Shown piece by piece: positions 1 through 9,836 of a stretch of 64,000 bases of DNA. The DNA comes from Zea mays (Eukaryota > Streptophyta > Magnoliopsida > Poales > Poaceae), in NCBI RefSeq assembly GCF_902167145.1, contig NC_050097.1, positions 227,931,034 to 227,995,033 on the forward strand, given 5' to 3'. Under the pieces are notes generated by a model. It ran no database searches and had not been told where the DNA came from. It saw only the letters and a program-made list of their open reading frames with translations. Position 1 is the stretch's first letter, and every line of letters starts with the position of its first letter. The translations under genes and the position numbers were made by a program.

Positions 1-2220
1 TTCGACAAATTGCAAAGGAAGCATTCAAAGCATGATATATTGTAGAAGGCTCATTAACTTTCCTAGGAATATTAACAACATTTCTCCTAGGCATATTATG
101 AACAACATCCCTTCTACCAACATTTCTATCATGCACATATGAAGAACTAGAAGCAACTTATAACTCCTATAAGCATTTCTAGTTTGTCTCCTATCATGAT
201 ACAAAAAGGCATGGTTCTTTTTAGCACTAGTTGCCATAGGGGCCTTCCCTTTCTCCTTAGCGGGAATGGGAGCCTTATGGCTTGTTAAGTTCTTGGCTTC
301 CCTCTTGAAGCCAAGTCCATCCTTAATTGAGGGGTGTCTACCGATCGTGTAGGCATCCCTTGCAAATTTTAGTTTATCAAATTCATTCTTGCTAGTCTTA
401 AGTTGGGCATTAAGACTAGCCAATTCCTCAGTTTATTTAGAAATTGAAACTAAATGATCACTACAAGCATCAACATCGAAATCTTTACACCTAGTGCAAA
501 TCTCAACATGTTCTACACAAGAATTAGATTTACTAGCTACTTCTAGTTTAGCATTTAAGTCATCATTAACACTCTTTAAAGTAGCAATGGTTTCATGACA
601 AGAAGATAGTTCACTAGAAAGCACTTCATTTCTTTTAACTTCTAAAGCATAAGATTTTTGTGCCTCTACAAATTTGTCATGCTCTTCATACAAAAGATCC
701 TCTTGTTTTTCTAAGAGTCTATCTTTTTCATTCAAGGCATCAATCAATTCATTAATTTTATCTACTTTAGTTCTATCCAATCCCTTGAACAAACTAGAGT
801 AATCTATTTCATCATCACTAGACTCATCATCACTGGAAGAATCATAAGTGACATTGTTTTGATTACATACCTTCTTCTCCCTTGCCATAAGGCATGTGTG
901 ACGCTCGTTGGGGAAGAGGGATGACTTGTTGAAGGCAGTGGCGGCGAGTCCTTCATTGTCGGAATCGGAGGAGGAGCAATCCGAATCCCACTCCTTTCCG
1001 ATATGTGCCTCGCCCTTGGCCTTCTTGTAATGCTTCTTCTTTTCCCTCTTGCTCCCGTGTTCCTGGTCACTATCATTGTCGGGACAGTTAGCAATAAAAT
1101 GACCAAGCTTACCGCATTTGAAGCATGATCGCTTTCCCTTGGTCTTAGTCTTGCTTGGCTGTCCCTTGCGACCCTTTAGTGCCGTCTTGAATCTTTTGAT
1201 GATGAGGGCCATCTCTTCATCATTAAGTCCGGTCGCCTCAATTTGTGCCACCCTGCTAGGTAGCGCCTCCTTGCTTCTTGTTGCCTTGAGAGCAAGGGGT
1301 TGAGGCTCGTTGATCGGTCCATTCAAGGCGTCGTCCACGTATCTTGCCTCCTTGATCATCATCCGCCCGCTTACGAATTTTCCGAGTACCTCCTCGGGCG
1401 TCATCTTCGTGTACCTAGGATTCTCACGAATATTGTTCACGAGATGAGGATCAAGAACGGTAAATGACCTTAGCATTAGGCGGACGACGTCGTGATCCGT
1501 CCATCGTGTGCTTCCGTAGCTCCTTATTTTGTTGATAAGGATCTTGAGCCGGTTGTATGTTTGCGTTGGCTCCTCGCCCCTTATCCTCGCGAATCGTCCG
1601 AGCTCGCCCTCCACCAACTCCATCTTGGTGAGTAAGGTGACATCATTCCCCTCATGAGAGATCTTGAGGGTGTCCCAAATTTGCTTGGCATTGTCCAAGC
1701 CGCTCACCTTGTGATACTCGTCCCTGCACAAAGAGGCTAGCAACACAGTAGTAGCTTGTGCATTTTTATGGATCTGTTCATTAATAAATGAAGGACTATC
1801 CGAGCTATCAAATTTCATTCCACTTTTCACAATCTCCCAAATGCTTGGATGGAGAGAAAATAGGTGTGTACGCATTTTGTGACTCCAAAATCCGTAGTCC
1901 TCTCCATCAAAGTGAGGAGGCTTGCCAAGTGGAATGGGGAGCAAATGAGCATTTGAGCTATGCGGAATGCGCGAATAATCAAAAGAAAAGTTTGAGTTAA
2001 CCGTCTTTTGTTTGTCGTAGTCGTCGTCCTTGTGGGAAGAAGTAGACTCGTCGCTGTCGTAGTAGACGATCTCCTTGATACGTCTTGTCTTCTTCTTCTT
2101 CTTCCCATCTTTACGTCTGTGGCCCGAGCCAGAGTCGTTGGATTTGTCATCTTTTGACTCGTTGACGAAGGACTCCTTTTCCTTGTCGTTGATCACGATT
2201 CCCTTCCCCTTAGGATCCAT
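1..2220 (-). pseudogene. gag: Sirevirus-0 gag (broken, 3' end cut by window)
   Basis: This encodes the capsid/nucleocapsid polyprotein of the retrotransposon. Translation would start at the ATG at 2218-2220, 37 bp past the primer site. The N-terminus is a Lys/Asp/Ser-rich basic-acidic segment. A UBN2/Copia gag region follows (GEDYGFWSHKMRTHL near residues 105-119), then one CCHC zinc knuckle (CFKCGKLGHFIANC, near residue 366, about base 1120). An acidic linker and a coiled coil make up the rest. A single in-frame TAA at 430-432 ends the 595-residue open part. The same frame continues to about base 160 and then appears frameshifted, so the copy is a decayed gag. Sirevirus gags are normally long and fused in frame to pol, which fits. 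The function call is secure; the exact 3' boundary is not visible. Confidence 0.88.
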
Positions 2221-2256
2221 CTCTTCGGGCGGTTAGTCCCTTTCTTGAAGAGAACG

Positions 2257-2270
2257 GCTCTGATACCAAT
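2257..2270 (-). other. Primer-binding site of Sirevirus-0
   Basis: Directly inside the LTR, the minus strand reads ATTGGTATCAGAGC. TGGTATCAGAGC is the complement of the 3' end of plant initiator methionine tRNA and is the usual Copia minus-strand primer site. Confidence 0.9.
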
Positions 2271-3528
2271 TGAGAGCACCTAGAGGGGGGGTGAATAGGT
2301 GATCCTATGAAACTTAAACTTATAGTCACAAAAACTTGTTAAGTGTTAGGACAATAGTTGCCAAGTGGCTATAAAGGAGTCTCAACACCGAAATACCACA
2401 AGAGATCAATCACAGAGATGACACAGTGAATTATCCCGTGGTTCGGCCAAGACCAACGCTTGCCTACTCCACGTTGTGGCGTCCCAACGGACGAGGGTTG
2501 CAATCAACCCCTCTCAAGCGGTCCAAAGATCCACTTGAATACCACGGTGTTTTGCTTGCTTTTTCTCAATCCCGCTTGCGAGGAATCTCCACAACTTGGA
2601 GCCTCTCGCCCTTACAATTGAAGTTCACAAAGAAACACAGAGCAAGGGGGGAATGAGCAACGCACACAAGACTTCAAAAGATCAGAGCAACAACACGCAC
2701 ACAAGTAGCAACAAGAGCTCGCAACACAACTCAAAAAGTTCACAACTCCACAAGACCTCTATATGCTATCACAATGAAACGAATGCGCGAGATCGATGTC
2801 TTGGTGCTTAGGAATGTTGTAGGAATGCTTGGTGTCCTCCTCCATGCGCTTAGGGGTCCCTTTTATAGCCCCAAGGCAGCTAGGAGCCGTTGAGAACAAA
2901 TCTGGAAGGCTATCCCTGCCTTCTGTCGTCGGGTGCACCGGACAGTCTGGTGCACACCGGACACTGTCCGGTGCCCGATTTCTTTCCATAAACGGCACAG
3001 CCGACCGTTGCTGACCGTTGCAGATCTGGGAGCCGTTGGCGCACCGGACAGTCCGGTGCCCCCTTCCGACCGTTGGCCCGGCCACGTGTCGCGCGCAGAT
3101 CCCGCGGCCGACCGTTGCTCGGCCGACCGTTGGCTCACCGGACAGTCCGGTGCACACCGGACAGTCCGGTGAATTTTAGCCGTACGCCGTGGCGAATTCC
3201 CGAGAGCGGCCTTTTCACGCCGAGTCAGCCTGGCGCACCGGACACTGTCCGGTGCACCACCGGACAGTCCGGTGTGCCAAACCGAGCTGAGTCTTGGCTG
3301 TACACAGCCAAGTCTTTCTCCATCTCTTCTCTTTTCTTCTTCTCTCTGTTTCTAATACTTAGACAAGTATATTAGTACACAAAACCAATGTACTAAGGCT
3401 TAGAAACATACCTTTACTTGTGATTTGCACTTTGTTCACCCATGGGCATAGATTCACATTTGAGCACTTGTGTTTGCACTCAATCACCACAATACTTAGA
3501 AATGACCCAAGGGCACATTTCCCTTTCA
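2271..3528 (-). repeat. 5' LTR of Sirevirus-0 (1258 bp)
   Basis: The LTR is bounded by TG...CA (TGAGAGCACC at the left, CCCTTTCA at the right on the plus strand). It holds a cluster of CACCGGACAGTCCGGTG-like palindromes at about 2930-3275, a known Sirevirus LTR feature. It has a minus-strand TATA box (TTTTATA on plus, 2871-2877). The end next to the primer site carries the CCCCCCTCTAGG segment shared with the other Sireviruses here. Confidence 0.9.
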
Positions 3529-3658
3529 CTGTCGCATCGCAGTCGCTGGTTGTTTCGCTCATTCAAAATTTTGTTCCACCATGCGTGATCGTTTTCGTTT
3601 GTTTTCTAGGGCTTCCAAAAACCATCGGGGCGCAAATCAGTCTTCGCGGGTGAACTAG
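3529..3658. other. Short flank between two Sirevirus insertions
   Basis: This is 130 bp of older sequence. It begins with the CTGTC flank of Sirevirus-0 and ends with the ACTAG duplication of Sirevirus-A (3654-3658). It was contiguous with 13,728 onward before Sirevirus-A inserted. No gene is recognised in it. Confidence 0.75.
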
Positions 3659-4876
3659 TGAAAGTCGCCTAGAGGGGGGGGGTGAATAGGCGGAATCTAA
3701 AATTTACAACTTAAAACACAATCTACAAGCTAGGGTTAGCGTTAGAATAAAATTCGAGTCCGGGAGAGAGGGAAAAAACAAATCAATCAAGAAATAGAGC
3801 GGATGACACGATGATTTGTTTTACCGAGGTTCGGTTCTTTGAGAACCTAGTCCCCATTGAGGTGGTCACAAAGACCGGGACTCTTTCAACCCTTTCCCTC
3901 TCTCAAACGGTCACCTAGACCGAGTGAGCTTTCTCCTTAATCAAATGGGTCACTTAGACCCCACAAGGACCACTACAAACTTAGTGTCTATTGCTTTGAT
4001 TACAAGTTGCTTGAGAACAAGAAAGAGGAAGAAGAAAGAGATCCAAGAACAAGAGCTCAAAGAACATGGGCAAAACACTCTCTCTAGTCACTAGGAGTTT
4101 GGAGTGAATTTGGGACTTAGAGAGGCTTTGATTCTTTTGAATTGTGTCTTGTATTGATTGCACTAGCTCTTGTATTGAATGAGATGTCTGAAAAACTTGG
4201 ATGCTTGGAGTGGTAGTGGTTGGGGGGTATTTATAGCCCTCAACCACCACATAGCCGTTGGGGAGGCTATCTGTCAATGGGCGCACTGGACAGTCCGATG
4301 CGCCACCGGACACTGTCCGATGCGCCAGCCACGTCACCCAACCGTTAGGGTTCTGAAGATTCTAACCGTTGGAGCACTGACTTCATGTCGCACCGGACAG
4401 TACGGTGTTGCACCGGATAGGTACTATTCACTGTCCGATGCGCCTCTGACGCCTGCTCTAACTTCTGCGCGCACTGTTCATGCACTGTTCACACTTTTGC
4501 AGACGACCGTTGCGCTGTTAGTCGTTGCTCCGCTTGGTGCACCGGACAGTCCGGTGGCACACCGGACAGTCTGGTGAATTATAGCGGAGCGGCGCCTGAG
4601 AAACCCGAAGGTGAAGAGTTCAGACTGTACGGCCCTTGGTGCACCGGACACTGTCTGGTGGCACACCAGATAGTCCGGTGCGCCAGACCAGGGTTCTATT
4701 CGGTTTCTTTTGCTCCTTTCTTTTGAACCCTAACTTGATCTTTTTATTGGTTTGTGTTGAACCTTTATGCACCTGTAGAATACATAATCTAGAGCAAACT
4801 AGTTAGTTCAATATTTTTGTTGGCCATTCAATCACCAAAATCATTTATAGGAAAAGTTTGACCTATTTCCCTTTCA
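3659..4876 (-). repeat. 3' LTR of Sirevirus-A (1218 bp)
   Basis: Bounded by TGAAAGTCGCC and CCCTTTCA. It matches 12518-13722 over its whole length. It contains CACCGGACAGTCCGGTG-like palindromes between about 4280 and 4690, many carrying point changes. A minus-strand TATA-like TATAAATA lies at 4228-4235. Confidence 0.95.
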
Positions 4877-5673
4877 ATCTCCCCCTTTTTGGTGATTGAT
4901 GCCAACACAAACCAAAGCAAATGTATAAGTGCAGAATTGAACTAGTTTGCATAAGGTAAGTGCATAGGTTGCTTAGAATTAAACCAATTTGTAGTATTAC
5001 TAGATATGCATGGATTGCTTTCTTTTATTTAACATTTTGGACCACGTTTACACCATTTGTTTTGTTTTTGCAAATTCTTTTGGAAATTCTTTTCAAAGTT
5101 ATTTGCAAATAGTCAAAGGCATATGAGTAAGATTGTAAGAAGCATTTTCAAGATTTTGAAGTTGTCTCCCCCTGTTTCAAATGCTTTTCCTTTGACTAAA
5201 CAAAACTCCCCCTGAATGAAATTCTCCTCTTAGCTTTCAAGAGGGTTTTGAGATATAATTTCTAGAGGAATACTAATTTGAAAGATACCAATTGAAAACT
5301 TTATTTCAAAAATTTTGAACTTGGTGGTGGTGCGGTGGTGCGGTCCTTTTGCTTTGGGCTTAATATCTTCTCCTCCTTTGGCATTAATCGCCAAAAATGG
5401 AGACTTTGAGAGCCCCTTTTTTTCTCCTCCTTTGGTAAACAATATATGAGTGAAGAATTATACCAAAATTAGAGAGTGTTGTGGAATATCGACAAGAGTA
5501 AATAATACCGATGGAGTTGAGTGGAAGCATCGTCTTTGCCGAGTACTCCATTTCCCTTTCAATCTAAGACTAATACAAGAAATACTCATGGAAACACATT
5601 AGTCTTAGCAAATGAAAGAGACATAATCAAAGGTTTATAAATGAGCTATGTGTGCAATGTTTCAATCAAAATT
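4877..5673 (-). other. Multiple polypurine tracts and 3' untranslated region of Sirevirus-A
   Basis: The region next to the 3' LTR holds three copies of GGGGGAG on the minus strand (CTCCCCC on plus at 4879-4885, 5166-5172 and 5206-5212). The one touching the LTR is the presumptive plus-strand primer. Repeated polypurine tracts upstream of the 3' LTR are a documented Sirevirus trait. The rest, to the end of RNase H, is AT-rich and non-coding. Confidence 0.8.
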
Positions 5674-7709
5674 CTAAGAATCAAGGATATTTAGCTCATT
5701 TCTAAGTTTGGTAAAGGTTTTCTCATCTAAAGGCTTGATAAAGATATCGGCTAATTGATCTTTGGTGTCAATGTAAGCTATCTCGATATCCCCCCTTTGT
5801 TGGTGATCCCTCAAAAAGTGATACCGAATGTCTATGTGCTTAATGTGGCTGTGTTCAATGGGATTCTCCGCCATGCAGATAACACTCTCATTGTCACATA
5901 GGAGAGGGACTTTGCTCAATTTGTAGCCATAGTCCCTAAGGGTTTGCCTCATCCAAAGTAATTGTGCACAACAATGGCCTGCGACAATATACTCGGCTTC
6001 GGCGGTTGATAGGGCTACTAAATTTTGTTTCTTTGAAGCCCAAGACACCAGGGATCTCCCTAGAAACTGACAAGTCCCTGATGTGCTCTTCCTATCAATT
6101 TTACACCCTGCCCAATCGGCATCGGAATAACCTATTAAATCAAAGGTTGATCCCCTGGGGTACCAAAGCCCAAACTTAGGAGTGTAAACTAAGTATCTCA
6201 TGATTCTTTTCACGGCCCTAAGGTGAACTTCCTTAGGATCGGCTTGGAATCTTGCACACATGCATACGGAAAGCATAATATCCGGTCGAGATGCACATAA
6301 ATAGAGTAAAGAACCTATCATCGATGGTATACCTTTTGATCTATAGATTTACCTCCCGTGTCGAGGTCGAGATGCCCATTTGTTCCCATGGGTGTCTTGA
6401 TGGGTTTGGCATCCTTCATTCCAAACTTCTTAAGAATGTCTTGAATGTATTTGGTTTGGCAGATGAAGGTGCCCTCTTGGAGTTGCTTTATTTGGAATCC
6501 TAAGAAATATCTCAACTCCCCCATCATTGACATCTCGAATTTTTGAACCATGATCCTACTAAACTCTTCACAAGTGGATTTGTCAGTAGACCCAAATATA
6601 ATATCATCAACATAAATTTGGCATACAAACAAATCATTTGCAACAGTTTTAGTAAAGAGCGTAGGATCGGCTTTTCCGACTTTGAAGCCATTAGTGATAA
6701 GTAAATCTCGCAAGCATTCATACTATGCTCTTGGAGCTTGCTTGAGCCCATAAAGCGCCTTTGGGAGTTTATAAACATGGTTAGGATACTCACTATCTTC
6801 AAAGCTAGGAGGTTGCTCAACATAGACCTCTTCCTTGATTGGTCCATTGAGGAAGGCACTCTTCACATCCATTTGATAGAGCTTGAAGCCATGGTAAGTA
6901 GCATAGGCAAGTAATATGCGAATTTATTCAAGCCTAGCTACGGGTGCATAAGTTTCATCAAAATCCAAACCTTCGACTTGTGAATAAACTTTGGCCACAA
7001 GTCGGGCTTTGTTCCTTATCACCACACCATGCTCATCTTGCATGTTGTGGAATACCCATTTGGTACCTACAACATTTTGATTAGGACGTGGAACCGAATG
7101 CCATACCTCATTCCTCGTGAAGTTGTTGAGCTCCTCTTGCATTGCCAACACCCAATCCAAATCTCTTAGTGCATCCTCAATCATGTAAGGCTCAATAGAG
7201 GACACAAAAGAGTAATGTTCACAAAAATGAGCAACACGAGATCTAGTGGTTACCCCCTTATGAATGTCACCGAGGATGGAGTTCACGGGGTGATCTCGTT
7301 GGATTGCTTGGTGGACTCTTGGGTGTGGCGGTCTTTGACCCTGAATTTCTTGTTCATCTTCCTTGTCTTGGTTTTCTTCATCTCCCCCTTGATTATTGCC
7401 CTCTTCTTGAGGTGGCTCATCCTCTTGATCTTCTTCTTCATCATCTTGAGCCTGTTCCTCATCTTGAGTTGGTGGAGATGCCTGAATGGAAGATGACGGT
7501 TGATCTTGTGCTTCTGGAGGCTCTTCAGATTCCTTAGGACATACATCTCCAATGGACATGTTCCTTAGTGCGATGCACAGAGCCTCTTCATCATCTAGTT
7601 CATCAAGATCAACTTGCTCCACTTGGGAGCCATTAGTCTCATCAAACACAATGTCACAAGAAACTTCAACTAGTCCAGTGGACTTGTTAAAGACTCTATA
7701 TGCCCTTGT
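5674..7709 (-). pseudogene. pol: Sirevirus-A pol 3' part: integrase tail, reverse transcriptase, RNase H (broken)
   Basis: On the minus strand, 7709 down to about 6924 encodes the integrase C-terminal segment, a Glu/Asp/Gln-rich linker and the start of Copia reverse transcriptase (GTKWVFHN, DETYAPVARLE). The frame then stops at 6921-6923. The RT core follows at about 6860-6318 in shifted pieces and includes the catalytic YVDDIIFG box. RNase H (6321-5674) shows MIGSLLYLCASRPDI, then STAEAEY, and ends near LADIFIKPLDEKTF. Several stops and frameshifts make this non-functional. Domain identity is certain; precise break positions are read by eye. Confidence 0.9.
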
Positions 7710-7714
7710 GTTTG

Positions 7715-8621
7715 TGATGAGGACATCACTTCCATGGATACAAACAACACTCCTCAAGTTGACTCCCCAATTACTCGCGCACGCGCTCGACAATTGAATT
7801 TACAGGTGATCTCGTTCCTAAGTAATTATTCTTGTGTATTTGAGAGTAGTATGCTACCTAACGATTTAATTGTACTTAGGAATGAAGGAGAGGACCAACA
7901 TAGGTGTATGAAAGTCCTTGGAGGCGGTGAGGACCAGCTAGGACGTCTGGATCAAGATGGAGGCCCAAACCGATTCGAGTTCATTTTAATTTCGGATTCC
8001 AGGAACAACCCATAATAAAATGGGCGCCCAAGTCGCATACGGAGTCAGATTTGGACGTTCTTTATATGGATGGAAAGATAATTTCGAGGAGTTTCCAATG
8101 GCACCAGTTACAGGTCCAAATTCATCCAGAATCCACGGGAATTGTCTAAACAAGTTGACGTCCAGAATCTATTCCGGCGCTGCGACGCCGTCTTTTGGCC
8201 TATTGGGCCGTGTATGTTCGTTGAGCCCATTAGGGGCGCGTCCAAGGTTTTGCATAACCCTAGAGTCTTTATTAGTAGCCGCCCCCTACTTGTTAGACGG
8301 GGGTTTTGCTTAAGTTAAATCTGCCAAGAAAAGTTCACCGTAGATCGGTTTGTGAGACCCCAACTCGAGAGCTTAATCATCCATCTGCAATTTTTCAGAT
8401 TGTGTTCTTTCTCGTTCTTGCTTGTGTCTTCGATTCGTAGGCAAGGATTAGCCTTCGTGGCAAGGTCAATCGAGCAGTGCACGATTGATAACCAGAGAAG
8501 TGGTGCTGCGATTGCAGGGTTCTAGTCTTGTTGATAGGAAGCCGGATCGTCTGTATGACATCTCTATCAAATCGATAGTTACCTTCACCTGACGGAAGAT
8601 CGGGCACCCCCGTTCCTATCA
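7715..8621 (+). mobile_element. Solo LTR of a Ty3/Gypsy (chromovirus-like) element
   Basis: A 907 bp block begins TGATGAGGACATC and ends CCTATCA, with the perfect 5 bp duplication GTTTG at 7710-7714 and 8622-8626. It interrupts the Sirevirus-A integrase between GFLLGYDSN and TRAYRVF. No internal domain is present, so it is a single LTR, the usual product of recombination between two LTRs. Family placement comes from a tail peptide with ITRARARQLN, which resembles the end of Ty3 polyproteins that run into the LTR. The plus orientation is inferred from that peptide. Confidence 0.88.
7716..8015 (+). pseudogene. Polyprotein tail encoded inside the solo LTR
   Basis: A reading frame open from the second base of the LTR runs about 99 codons. 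It contains the motif PITRARARQLNLQVISFL followed by a Glu/Gly/Asp-rich tail. A frame open right at the LTR boundary suggests that in the intact element the polyprotein ran into the 3' LTR, as known for some Ty3 chromoviruses. In a solo LTR it has no upstream gene, so it is only a relic. Confidence is moderate because the parent element is absent. Confidence 0.55.
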
Positions 8622-8626
8622 GTTTG

Positions 8627-9418
8627 AGTCATATCCTAGTAAAAAGCCTTCTACAACTTTAGGAGCAAATTTAGATTTTCTACCTCTTTTAACAAGAATA
8701 AAACATTTGCTACCAAAGACTCTAAAATATGAAACATTGGCCTTTTTACCGGTGAGGAGTTCATATGATGTCTTCTTGAGGATTTGGTAAAGGTAGAGCC
8801 AGTTGATGGAGTAGCAGGCGGTGTTAATCGCCTCGGCCCAAAACCGTTCCGGTGTCTTGTACTCATCAAGCATGGCCCTTGCTATGTCCAGTAGAGTTCT
8901 TTTTTTTGTCTCCACTACACCCTTTTGTTGAGGTGTGTAGGGAGAAGAGAACTCATGCTTGATGTCCTCGTCCTCAAGAAAGTCTTCAATTTGAGAGTTC
9001 TTGAACTCCGTCCCATTGTCGCTTCTTATTTTCTTGATCCTTAATTCGAACTCATTTTGAGCCTGTCTCAAGAATCCCTTTAAAGTCTCTTGGGTTTGTG
9101 ATTTTTCCTTCAAAAAGAACACCCAAGTGAGCGAGAATAATCATCCACAATTACAGGACAGTACTTACTCCCGCCGATGCTTATGTAAGCGATCGGGCCG
9201 AATAGATCCATGTGGAGCAGCTCCAGTGGCCTATCTGTTGTCATTATGTTCTTGTGTGGATGATGGGCATCAACTTGCTTTCCTGCTTGACATGCGCTAC
9301 AAACCCTGTCTTTCTCAAAATGAACATTTGTTAGTCCCAAAATGTGCTCTCCCTTTAGAAGCTTGTGAAGATTCTTCATCCCAACATGGGCTAGTCGGCG
9401 ATGCCAGAGCCAACCCAT
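8627..9418 (-). pseudogene. pol: Sirevirus-A integrase (split and frameshifted)
   Basis: On the minus strand 9418-9110 encodes the integrase zinc-binding domain (HRRLAHVGMKNL, then CSACQAGK) and the start of the catalytic core (HMDLFGP, first Asp; VDDYSR). A frameshift near 9115 leads into 9122-8627 with the second Asp (SDNGTEF) and the Glu of the DDE triad (PQQKGVVE). The segment ends at GFLLGYDSN, exactly where the solo LTR interrupts it. The rest of the domain lies at 7709 and below. The enzyme would insert element cDNA into the genome; here it is inactive. Confidence 0.9.
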
Positions 9419-9478
9419 ATTAGTCTTAGCAATTAAGCAAGTGTCAAGTTCAGCTCTATTAAAATCAACTAAGTATAG

Positions 9479-9829
9479 CTAACCCTCTAACACTCCCTTA
9501 AATGCTACTGAATCATCACTTCTTCTAAAGTCAGTAATACCTACATCTGTAAAAAGACAGTTGTAGCCCATATTGCATAATTGTGAAACAGAAAGCAAAT
9601 TGTAATCTAAAGAATCTACAAGGAAAACATTTGAAATAGAATGGTCAGGCAATATAGCAATTTTACCAAGTCCTTTGACCAAACCTTGATTTCCATCCTC
9701 GAATGTGATAGCTCTTTGGGGATCTTCGTTTTTCTCATAGGAGGAGAACATCCTTTTCTCCCCTGTCATGTGGTTTGTGCATCCACTATCAATGATCCAA
9801 CTTAAGCCCCCGGATGCATAAACCTGCAA
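9479..9829 (-). pseudogene. pol: Sirevirus-A aspartic protease
   Basis: A 117-codon minus-strand frame contains the retropepsin-like core WIIDSGCTNHMTG, with the catalytic Asp-Ser-Gly. It lies just after gag and just before the integrase zinc finger, the normal Copia position. The upstream frame ends at 9837-9839, only 10 bp away, so a short frame break separates it from gag. The protease would cut the gag-pol polyprotein in the particle. Confidence 0.88.
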
Positions 9830-9836
9830 AACAGTT

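Larger units (their letters stand above)
1..3528 (-). mobile_element. Sirevirus-0, Copia LTR retrotransposon, partial (5' half)
   Basis: A Copia element of the Sirevirus type (maize Opie/Ji-like) lies on the minus strand and runs off the left edge. From right to left one sees the 5' LTR (2271-3528), a primer-binding site, and a gag with one CCHC knuckle and a coiled-coil tail. The pol genes and 3' LTR would lie left of base 1. Sirevirus assignment rests on the LTR palindromes, the long coiled-coil gag and the initiator-Met primer site. The right flank CTGTC (3529-3533) is the expected target duplication, but its partner is outside the window. Confidence 0.9.

Noticed and set aside
2930..3275. 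Regularly repeated short palindromes resembling a CRISPR array
   Set aside because: Spacing is irregular, repeats are inside an LTR, and the motif is a known Sirevirus feature in a plant genome. No cas genes.
3981..4577. Frames in both directions across the Sirevirus-A LTR
   Set aside because: They lie in an LTR and are copied with changes in the other LTR at 12,838-13,650; translations are dominated by the palindrome.
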